From positions 1 to 64,000 of the IMG/VR virus record IMGVR_UViG_3300033149_002604: a stretch of 64,000 nt of DNA. One strand, written 5' to 3'. Within the stretch, counting starts at the first letter, position 1, and each line of letters starts with the position of its first letter. Origin of the DNA: a virus. Positions 50,972 through 58,381 of this stretch are shown here, one piece after another. The notes under the pieces are model-generated. The model made no database searches. It worked only from the letters and a program-made list of their open reading frames with translations, and was not told the DNA's origin. The position numbers and the translations under genes are program-made.

Positions 50972-51757
50972 CTAATAATCGAATTTATATCCATAAATAT
51001 GTTCTATTTCTTCAGGACATGGACCAACAAAATCTAAAAAATCTCCCGTCTTGTTGGTAGCAAACCTTATTGTATTACAAGATGGTTGTCTTGTACATGT
51101 CAGTCCCATTTTACAGAATTTTTCTACTACAAATTCTACATCTTCAATCGGAAATCCTTCACTACAAATTCTAACATACTTCTTGTTGTGACTACATTTG
51201 CTTAAGCTGCCGTCTCCTATATACCAGTGAAGAACTATTGTTGGTGTCAGTTCTAAGTCTCTTGGAATTATTTTCTTTCCATTTTTATACATATATCTCC
51301 TAATATCTAACAATTCTACATAATGCTTCGTCCAGTATTGATAATAAACTGCACCACTTTTTTTGTGTACAAACCTATTAATTTTTCCCATAGTTTCTAT
51401 GTTGTTCTTTTCAAAGACACTCTTGATGTATAAAACAATATCTAAATATTTAGATGAGTGAGAGTATGATGCTGTACGTTGTATATTTTTCTTATCTGAT
51501 ACACTAAAGATTCCACCATCTCCCAAAACATTTCCCTGTATGAACTCCATCATTTCATCGGAAATTGTTATCGGAGGATTTTTTCTACAGAGAAAAAGAG
51601 TTTCAGACAAACTTCGTATTGGAATATCATTTTTTATTAAATGTTTACGAATCGTAGATGATGCCACACCTACCAATTTTGCCATTTCTGTTTGGTTCAA
51701 TTTCTCAACAACATACTTCTGATATAACCAATCTTTATCTTTCCACAATTTGTTCAT
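50972..51757 (-). CDS. Free-standing LAGLIDADG homing endonuclease
   Basis: Start set at ATG 51757 (GGGGGGA upstream); the longer GTG frame is less likely. About 261 aa. N-terminal helix-turn-helix (LNQTEMAKLVGVASSTIRKHL), then two LAGLIDADG-type motifs: FIQGNVLGDGGIF and VLHWYIGDGSLS. Not inside an intron or intein, so it is intergenic mobile DNA within the late operon. Confidence 0.8.
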   Translation of the reverse strand: MNKLWKDKDWLYQKYVVEKLNQTEMAKLVGVASSTIRKHLIKNDIPIRSLSETLFLCRKNPPITISDEMMEFIQGNVLGDGGIFSVSDKKNIQRTASYSHSSKYLDIVLYIKSVFEKNNIETMGKINRFVHKKSGAVYYQYWTKHYVELLDIRRYMYKNGKKIIPRDLELTPTIVLHWYIGDGSLSKCSHNKKYVRICSEGFPIEDVEFVVEKFCKMGLTCTRQPSCNTIRFATNKTGDFLDFVGPCPEEIEHIYGYKFDY

Positions 51758-51838
51758 TTTATCCCCCCATTCAGGATCATGCTGGTTGGGGAGTGGAATG
51801 GGCACTCCCCACTTAAGGTTGATCAGACCTTTTCCAGC

Positions 51839-52255
51839 CTAAAGTTTAACGTATCGTATCTTAAAATTACATGTAACTAACAGAAATTCATCCTCTTCCC
51901 ATCCAACGGGAATTGGAGCAGACTGAATTGCGAACACCTTTCCAGGTGTACTTGCACACACATCTTCATTTGTGTGTAAAAGATCAATCAATGCTTGCCC
52001 TGCTTTTAGGGAAGAATGAATTCCTTTTCCTTTAATTCTTATCTGGAAATTAGCTTCCCTTCTGTAGTTATCTACATTTGGTGGTAGTCCACCATAAGGG
52101 ATTATAGTAACAGTTGTAGCAGTGGTCTGTGGTTCATATACAACAAACAGGTTGTTTCCAAGACTTAATGTAGTCCCAAGCACTACATTGACTTCTTGTG
52201 TAGCATTTAAGTTATTAAGATAATTGGCAACTTCCCTAACTATTATCTCTGCCAT
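51839..52255 (-). CDS. Tail terminator/completion protein
   Basis: Start set at ATG 52255 (AGGTGG). 138 aa. Size, position between a gp10-like protein and the tail tube, and the pattern (short N-terminal helix EIIVREVANYLN, beta strands, IRIKGKG..SSLKAGQALIDLL) fit tail terminators of the lambda U/SPP1 gp17 type. Confidence 0.62.
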   Translation of the reverse strand: MAEIIVREVANYLNNLNATQEVNVVLGTTLSLGNNLFVVYEPQTTATTVTIIPYGGLPPNVDNYRREANFQIRIKGKGIHSSLKAGQALIDLLHTNEDVCASTPGKVFAIQSAPIPVGWEEDEFLLVTCNFKIRYVKL

Positions 52256-52263
52256 AAGACCAC

Positions 52264-52953
52264 CTACAGTATGAATTGCCCACCAAGTGTGATTTTGTTC
52301 CACCCAATTGCATCAAGCTGTCTATGAACCAGTTCAACTACATCGGTTGTATATTTGGTATATTTCCTCTTTCTTATCCTTGAAATCCCTTTTATGTCGG
52401 TTTCTATATCCCACGGATTCACTATATTCTTAATCAAATTTGTATATTCACCAACACGTTCATTCCAAGCAAATTCCAAATACTTGGGTCCGGTATAGGG
52501 TTTTGTGGCTACCGGAATCCCAAGTAAATGGACTGGTTTAGGTCGTGGTACATAAGGAAGTAGGACTTCATGTGCCCATACAGCTATGTCTTTTCCTTCT
52601 TCGTTGGTTCGTCTGAAGGAAACATTCCCAAATACCCTTGCTTTTCTTCCCATTCCTTTTACTGTTTTTGAATTTATCCTTCCCAAATCTGCTTCAACAG
52701 TATCATTAGGGAAAGCACTAGATGCTTTCCCAACCACAAATCTTTGATAAAAGCTAGTAGTTACTGAAGCAGTTCCACTTGCACGAAGCTGACCTGTGTC
52801 GTAGGGTGTTCTAGGGAGGGTATAAGCCAACAGGTCTACCATGATTACACCTACTGTTCTTATGACACGCAGCTTTATATAGTCTTCAACAACACGCAAG
52901 TTCTTCTGTAATATTTCAAGTTCACGTAGATTTAATCCCAGCTTCTTTGCCAA
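52264..52953 (-). CDS. HK97 gp10-like head-tail joining protein
   Basis: A 229-aa protein with TTG start overlapping the upstream stop. N-terminal long helix then YTLPRTPYDTGQLRASG, the PVDTGxLRxS-type motif of HK97 gp10 proteins. The C-terminal AWNERVGEYTNLIKN helix also fits. Confidence 0.72.
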   Translation of the reverse strand: MAKKLGLNLRELEILQKNLRVVEDYIKLRVIRTVGVIMVDLLAYTLPRTPYDTGQLRASGTASVTTSFYQRFVVGKASSAFPNDTVEADLGRINSKTVKGMGRKARVFGNVSFRRTNEEGKDIAVWAHEVLLPYVPRPKPVHLLGIPVATKPYTGPKYLEFAWNERVGEYTNLIKNIVNPWDIETDIKGISRIRKRKYTKYTTDVVELVHRQLDAIGWNKITLGGQFIL

Positions 52954-53697
52954 TTATTCCACCAGCCTAGTTCCACAGTGTGGGCAGTACTTATATGAAG
53001 ATTTATTTGACTTACCACAAGTTTTACACTTAATCTTTTCCCGTGTGGTGATAGGAACCTTCACGTTTCCTTCAGATGCCTTTCCTTTTAGCTTTATAGT
53101 GATAACGTGTTTGGTTTGTTCTAGTAAAGGAACATTTACTTCAGTAAAACTTTGATGTTCATCCGAACCATCAACTGTTATTCCTTCATCATTGGTACTG
53201 GTCAAACCGTCTGAACAATAGTAATAACTAAACCCACTAGAAGAACATCTTACATAGTATTTATCCGATGTGTATTTATATTCCACTGGGGGATACCAAT
53301 TAAATTCCCAGTATGGTGTACGATATTTGCTCCATTCATATATATACCATTTATCATCTTCAAACTGGTATTCTATTCTAATTATCCCATCATCAGGTCT
53401 GTCTTCTCTGTTTTTAGAAACTTCTTCAGTTTTTTCTATAAACTTAAACTTCTTACTTACTTCCTTGCCTTTTATTCTTCCTTTCAGTTCAAACGAAGAA
53501 TTTCCATCTATCAAGATTTTTCCATCTGTCACATTTTCCCCATCAATATCAACACTAACCACAACCTTACGTGAATCTAGATTTTTCATCAGAATGGAAT
53601 ACTCGGAACCAAATGGTAGCCTTACTATTCCATCAATTTCCCTTAAGATTTTTCCATCACATTTTACTACAGCAACAAAATTGTCTTTAAACACCAT
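52954..53697 (-). CDS. Hypothetical protein with C-terminal zinc ribbon
   Basis: A 247-aa protein with AGGAGG site. N-terminal beta-rich region (Ig-like or lectin-like, many Tyr/Trp) and C-terminal CKTCGKSNKSSYKYCPHCG zinc ribbon. Its place among connector genes suggests a virion or assembly role; no family recognised. Confidence 0.55.
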   Translation of the reverse strand: MVFKDNFVAVVKCDGKILREIDGIVRLPFGSEYSILMKNLDSRKVVVSVDIDGENVTDGKILIDGNSSFELKGRIKGKEVSKKFKFIEKTEEVSKNREDRPDDGIIRIEYQFEDDKWYIYEWSKYRTPYWEFNWYPPVEYKYTSDKYYVRCSSSGFSYYYCSDGLTSTNDEGITVDGSDEHQSFTEVNVPLLEQTKHVITIKLKGKASEGNVKVPITTREKIKCKTCGKSNKSSYKYCPHCGTRLVE

Positions 53698-53782
53698 AAT
53701 ATCATCCTCCTTTGATTTTTATTTAGGCGTTCGGCTGAAGCCTGGGAAGTTTAGAGCCGATGGATCAAACCATTATGGTTAG

Positions 53783-53950
53783 CTACACATTTTCCAATTT
53801 CTTCTTTAGACTGTCCAGCATATGATAAACCCTAAGCAGTTCCTGTCGTTTAGCATTTAGGAGTTCTTCAGCATGTTTTGCATTATTTCTATAGACCAAA
53901 GCCCCTACTATGAAGCCAATTACCAAACCAACGACAAAATTCAATATCAT
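53783..53950 (-). CDS. Small membrane-anchored coiled-coil protein
   Basis: A 55-aa frame preceded by AGGGGG. One hydrophobic helix (residues 2-19) then a charged helix (NNAKHAEELLNAKRQELLRVYHML). The next gene's stop is 13 bp upstream. Possibly a spanin-like or accessory protein; unproven. Confidence 0.5.
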   Translation of the reverse strand: MILNFVVGLVIGFIVGALVYRNNAKHAEELLNAKRQELLRVYHMLDSLKKKLENV

Positions 53951-53965
53951 TCTAATTAAAACCCC

Positions 53966-54280
53966 CTAAACCAAATAAAGTTTGGTATGGTCATGCACAC
54001 CAGATAATGTATACCGTTTTTCAATTCCAACTATCTTATATGTTTCTGAATCCTTAACTATTTCATATGTACTTTCAATATTGTAATCGGGAAGAATCCA
54101 CACTTCTACCCGTGCTTGTCTTAATTTTGCATCTTTATCAGCAATTACCTTGACTGTCTCTATCCATCTACACGGAACATCTTTATAGACTATGGTTCGT
54201 GTTGAATCGCCGTAGCCATCAAGTGTAGTTGAATAGACCATATCAATAGTTTGGTTAAGTAATCCTGATATAAGACTCAT
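53966..54280 (-). CDS. Head-closure / head-tail adaptor protein
   Basis: A 104-aa beta-barrel-like protein. VYKDVPCRWIETV and the terminal TYKIVGIEKRYTLSGVHDHTKLYLV resemble the SPP1 gp16/HK97 head-tail joining family. Position next to the connector fits. Confidence 0.68.
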   Translation of the reverse strand: MSLISGLLNQTIDMVYSTTLDGYGDSTRTIVYKDVPCRWIETVKVIADKDAKLRQARVEVWILPDYNIESTYEIVKDSETYKIVGIEKRYTLSGVHDHTKLYLV

Positions 54281-54487
54281 TTACCTTCTTTTCTTCCTTC
54301 CACCATATTTCCTGAATGTTCTAGCCAAGACAGCCATCCGTTTTACCCTTGTGTTCTTCGATCTTAAACCTTCGGCAATACAGCTTTTTGTTACACCTTT
54401 ATATCCTCTACTGATACACCACCTACGGAAGGCTCCAGGCCGTTTGACACTTGACTGCATCCATTTCTTACTTCTCTTTCTTGCCAT
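54281..54487 (-). CDS. Small very basic protein
   Basis: A 68-aa protein, about one third Lys+Arg (KRSKKWMQSSVKRPGAFRRW..., ...RKYGGRKKRR). Likely to bind nucleic acid. Present among head/connector genes; function unknown. Confidence 0.55.
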   Translation of the reverse strand: MARKRSKKWMQSSVKRPGAFRRWCISRGYKGVTKSCIAEGLRSKNTRVKRMAVLARTFRKYGGRKKRR

Positions 54488-54514
54488 CTTACATAATTCG
54501 CCTCCTTAAAAAGA

Positions 54515-55534
54515 TTACGCCCTAGCGTATCTAGTTCGTTTTCTCATAAATCCAGATAAAAGTTTTTTAGCTATTGGTGAAATGGGTAATTTTGCAAGGT
54601 TACTAGGATCAAAATCTACCCTAGTATCACCAATTCTTACTACCCTAGCACCCATTTCCTTATACCCAACCAATGAATCTAAGTTAGCGTTTCTAACAAG
54701 AAATTCTGCCTGTTCACATTGTGCCGCCTTTACCCTGTCATCAATCGGTGCGAATATTATGAATTCAGTGTTAGTAGTTGGTGTGGCTGTGAAAGATGGA
54801 TTCACAACTATCTTACCATTAGTAGAATCTGAAGAAACAATCTGTCTAATATCATATAAAGGTGTTCCTTCTGTTATGTGACAGGTTCCATACTTCCAAT
54901 AGTTGTCTGGGTATTCACCATAAGTTGTGGAATAAAGTCCACTGTTTTTGAAAGAAGTAGCAGTGATCGGTGTAGCGGGATTTCCTGTTACCGTTTCATG
55001 ATCATCCCTTGGGAATTGTAATGCTTGTGATTCGTAGTACCTGGCACCAGTGAAGTTGAATGTATCAATTACCCTAGCAGCTTCAACTAACACCCTTCGT
55101 TTTCCTTCGTCTGTAAGTGTATCCCATAGGTCAGAATGTCTGTATTTGTTTCTTATATACTTGTTTGCTTCCCGTAGCGTAACGTAAGAATTTGAAGTAG
55201 ATCCACCTATATATGTAACTAACGAAGTGTTTCCAAACACTTCACATTTTACGTAACTTATATAGGTGTATCCATTTGTTGATTCTGCTTTTATTTTTAT
55301 AGTATATGTAACATCTGCTGTACCACCAGCTATGTCAAAGCTTATATTCGGTGAAGACACAGAAATATTACTGATCATTGAGCTGGTGGTATCAGTACCT
55401 TCATCATCTTCTATGGTTATAGTAGCAGAAGAGAGGGTATCTCCATCTGTCAAATCATCTGAAAAAGACTTTTCTATTGTAAATTTCTCTTCTGGGTATT
55501 TATAGAAATAGTTGACAGAGCCATCCATTTTCAT
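54515..55534 (-). CDS. Head-tail connector (DnaT-like fold) with N-terminal beta domain
   Basis: Start set at ATG 55534; the upstream GTG is adjacent to its ribosome site. About 339 aa. N-terminal 100 residues form an Ig-like beta domain. The C-terminal part (YVTLREANKYI...DLWDTLTDEGKRRVLVEAARVIDTF...GARYYESQALQFPRD) is the DnaT-like/gp6-type connector seen in many siphoviruses. Confidence 0.72.
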   Translation of the reverse strand: MKMDGSVNYFYKYPEEKFTIEKSFSDDLTDGDTLSSATITIEDDEGTDTTSSMISNISVSSPNISFDIAGGTADVTYTIKIKAESTNGYTYISYVKCEVFGNTSLVTYIGGSTSNSYVTLREANKYIRNKYRHSDLWDTLTDEGKRRVLVEAARVIDTFNFTGARYYESQALQFPRDDHETVTGNPATPITATSFKNSGLYSTTYGEYPDNYWKYGTCHITEGTPLYDIRQIVSSDSTNGKIVVNPSFTATPTTNTEFIIFAPIDDRVKAAQCEQAEFLVRNANLDSLVGYKEMGARVVRIGDTRVDFDPSNLAKLPISPIAKKLLSGFMRKRTRYARA

Positions 55535-55569
55535 GAGGTAAAACACATCCTTTAGATATTTCTACTTCT

Positions 55570-56859
55570 TTACCAACTGTTAAGCGCTGATCGTTTCCAA
55601 GTATTGTTGGCAACACAAACGTAGATGTAATCACTATCCCAACAGATTTCCCCAACATTCCCAGTAGCGTTGACTGAAGATGGTGTTTTAGAGGATCTTA
55701 AGCGAAAGATGTTAGAATTAATATCTACAGCAGCAGTTGGGGTTGCTGTTTTGATCCCAATATCTCCGAAGGTGTTATATACAGCACTTACACCGTCTGT
55801 CAGCCAACGAGCGGAATGCTCATCAGCAGTCAGATGATAATATTCGTCTGATGTTCCACCCTGTAAGCCAGTTAACGCATTGTGTTCTACAACAGATTTT
55901 GGTATGAAGTATAAATCAAAAGCACTTTCTATACTTTCAAATGATGAAGCATTCTTTTGAACAATTATCTTACCAATTATCCTACCAATACTAGCAATTA
56001 CACCTGGAAGAGATGCTGGTGGTTGAGCGTTTTGAGCATCTGTTAGTAGATAGTCATCCTGTCCGTATACAACAAAAACATGTCCTTCGATGTCAACATA
56101 AATCCAATGAACACCATAATATCTTCGCCAACCAAAAGGATCTGATAATGTCGCTAATGTTCCTGATCCATCATCATAATGCAGATTATCAATCTGTGTT
56201 TGTCCTGTAACTTTAGTCCATCCACCAGAACCATCCCTATAATAATATGTAAATGTATCTGTTCCAGAAGTATCAAAACTAGGGAAGGTAACTTCTGTCA
56301 GCCCTGCATAATAAGTACCAGAGGTAATAGCAATATTTCTTGTTCCTGTTTCTGATATTTGTATACCATTAACTCTCTGAAACTTTCCATTCACATCTAA
56401 GTCTTTCCAGAGGGTATTTTTGGCGTAATTAGCAACAACTTGGCCCGCTGTCGTAATATATAAATCTGTTCCATCTCTGTAGACAAGCCCAAGCATCACA
56501 TTTGTATTTTTGTCTGAGGGAATTGAAGTGCTTGTTACAATTTGTGGATTTCCACTATTATATTCTACATAGATGTAATTGGTAGTGTTGTCAGTTAGAG
56601 AAATTGAACTATTGGCTGACCAGTCAAATGTCTTGGTTAGTCCCACATCACTATCAGTTGTTTTTATAAGTCCCTTTCCTGCACTAACAGCAACAGTCCC
56701 ATCACCATTATCAGTTATGTTTCCCCCTTCTAACTTTCCAGCCGAATGAATAACATTAATCAGATCTTGTAGGTTTGTATAAGTTGGTGTTCCGAGTTGA
56801 GAAATGCTAATGTTGGATGCGGTGAAATCTCCTATTTCACAGATTTCAACGTGGGCCAT
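55570..56859 (-). CDS. Virion fibre or appendage protein
   Basis: A 429-aa beta-rich, low-charge protein. LTGLQGGTSDEYYHLTADEH is a segment common in phage fibres. C-terminal GDIGIKTATPTAAVDINSN and NVGEICWDSDYIYVCVANNTWKR look like a fibre tip. Being upstream of the connector, it may be a head fibre. Confidence 0.65.
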   Translation of the reverse strand: MAHVEICEIGDFTASNISISQLGTPTYTNLQDLINVIHSAGKLEGGNITDNGDGTVAVSAGKGLIKTTDSDVGLTKTFDWSANSSISLTDNTTNYIYVEYNSGNPQIVTSTSIPSDKNTNVMLGLVYRDGTDLYITTAGQVVANYAKNTLWKDLDVNGKFQRVNGIQISETGTRNIAITSGTYYAGLTEVTFPSFDTSGTDTFTYYYRDGSGGWTKVTGQTQIDNLHYDDGSGTLATLSDPFGWRRYYGVHWIYVDIEGHVFVVYGQDDYLLTDAQNAQPPASLPGVIASIGRIIGKIIVQKNASSFESIESAFDLYFIPKSVVEHNALTGLQGGTSDEYYHLTADEHSARWLTDGVSAVYNTFGDIGIKTATPTAAVDINSNIFRLRSSKTPSSVNATGNVGEICWDSDYIYVCVANNTWKRSALNSW

Positions 56860-56873
56860 TCTTATTCAACCCC

Positions 56874-57164
56874 TTATTCTAAAAGAAGGACTTCAAGAAT
56901 AGTAGATGTTGAACTGGTTTGCACATAGAACAATGTTTCCCCACCAGATTTTCCTATGTCTATTGATAGCATACTATCAATGGTTAGGTATCTAGCACCG
57001 TCAGGTAGATGGGATATTTTAAATGAAGTTCCATCTCTTAGTCTAGCCAGAATGGAGAAACAACTGCTGTTGGCTGGAATTACTATTTCTTTCCACGTTG
57101 TAGAATCAACATCTTCATTTATGATATCACGTATTACATTTCCACCTATTGTAACTTGACTCAT
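56874..57164 (-). CDS. Small structural (head fibre/decoration-like) protein
   Basis: A 96-aa beta-rich protein. Next to the head-fibre-like gene and of similar composition. Probably a virion decoration or fibre base; no family recognised. Confidence 0.5.
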   Translation of the reverse strand: MSQVTIGGNVIRDIINEDVDSTTWKEIVIPANSSCFSILARLRDGTSFKISHLPDGARYLTIDSMLSIDIGKSGGETLFYVQTSSTSTILEVLLLE

Positions 57165-57177
57165 TAGATGTTCTCAC

Positions 57178-57645
57178 CTATTTTCCGACAATATTATTAA
57201 GCATTGGAGCAATACTGCTATCAACATTCTGATTGTCGTTTCCAAATCTGGTACATTCAATCTTGTATATTTTACATATAGCAGGAATCATGTTGTTCAG
57301 AAGTTCAACATCTTGGTAGTAAACTTTCATATACTTATTAACTAAACACATTAACTGTAAGCTGGTAGCAAGTCTTTCAATATCTACACAGTCACTTTTG
57401 TAGCGTAAATTTTGCAGCTTTTTTATTCCTAGAAGTTTACCAACCTTAAGTAGATCATACTTACGTTGGGCATATCTGGCTTCATCACAAAGTCTAAAAC
57501 CATATTTCTTTTCTATCTGCATTGGTACTTCAGTGTCATCACACACTATCAGAACTTCATAATGGAAATCGCACTTTTGTATTTCCGATGCTAAGTGGTA
57601 AATCCAATCATAGGTGTTAAAGGAAACTATTAGTGCTTTATCCAC
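57178..57645 (-). CDS. Possible degenerate PIG-L deacetylase-like protein
   Basis: A 155-aa protein with GTG start. Layout (strand, helix, EVLIVCDDTEVP, RKYDLLKVGKLLGIKKLQNL) resembles LmbE/PIG-L deacetylases, but the zinc-binding HPDD motif is replaced (SFNTYD), so it may be inactive or another family. In the sugar cluster. Confidence 0.35.
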   Translation of the reverse strand: MDKALIVSFNTYDWIYHLASEIQKCDFHYEVLIVCDDTEVPMQIEKKYGFRLCDEARYAQRKYDLLKVGKLLGIKKLQNLRYKSDCVDIERLATSLQLMCLVNKYMKVYYQDVELLNNMIPAICKIYKIECTRFGNDNQNVDSSIAPMLNNIVGK

Positions 57646-57691
57646 AGTATTTCTCCATTCGGAAGTGGCGGTTCGCTAATAACGTTATATG

Positions 57692-58381
57692 TTACTGTGA
57701 GATCATTTTATTATTTACAACCATATAGATTCTTCCATTTATGACTTCACAATTTATAACCATATTTAAATCTAAAAAGAATTTAATGAAAAATCCCAGA
57801 CTTTTTACTGAAATGTGTTCTAATTGATCTACACAATTAGGAAACTCAGGAGTATAAATCAAAAGATGACCACTCTTTTTCATCTTTGAAAGTGCCCACT
57901 TAGTAATTTTCTTATACAGCTCATCAGTTACATGTTCAGCAAAGTCTATCTGCAATATAGTATCAAAATCGTCATCTACTTCTGGAAACCAACTAAAATC
58001 ACAACATATGGATTCAATCCTATTATCTAAGTAGGGCTTAAATGCTTCAATTGAATACTTATTACCATCAATACATACAATCTTCGATAAATCGGGTTTT
58101 CTTCTGAGAAGAAACATTGCTCCTAATCCTGGTCCACCAACATCTAATACTTTACCTTTAATTGTTCCACCAAACATTTTCACCAGATTGTTCCATTTGT
58201 TTATGTGGACATTGGAAAGTCTTGGAAATCTTTCATCATATTCTTCTTTTAAAAGCTTTATGTATTCATGGGCTGTATACTTTCCGAATCTAGTTTCAAT
58301 ACAATACTTTTCAAAACACCTTTTAGGATCTCCATATTTCCTTAAGTGCCACTCTTCTGAAGTAGCTTCATAAACAATCAT
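57692..58381 (-). CDS. SAM-dependent methyltransferase (class I)
   Basis: Start ATG 58381 overlaps the stop of the fusion gene (ATGA), with GGAG upstream. About 229 aa. SAM motif VLDVGGPGLG, acidic motif II VCIDGN and post-motif DTILQIDFAEHV. Likely methylates a sugar or other small acceptor in the glycan cluster. Confidence 0.75.
   Translation of the reverse strand: MIVYEATSEEWHLRKYGDPKRCFEKYCIETRFGKYTAHEYIKLLKEEYDERFPRLSNVHINKWNNLVKMFGGTIKGKVLDVGGPGLGAMFLLRRKPDLSKIVCIDGNKYSIEAFKPYLDNRIESICCDFSWFPEVDDDFDTILQIDFAEHVTDELYKKITKWALSKMKKSGHLLIYTPEFPNCVDQLEHISVKSLGFFIKFFLDLNMVINCEVINGRIYMVVNNKMISQ

Noticed and set aside
53740-53782. Intrinsic terminator near the GGCTGAAGCC palindrome
   Set aside because: The stem is only 4 bp and no T-tract follows on either strand.
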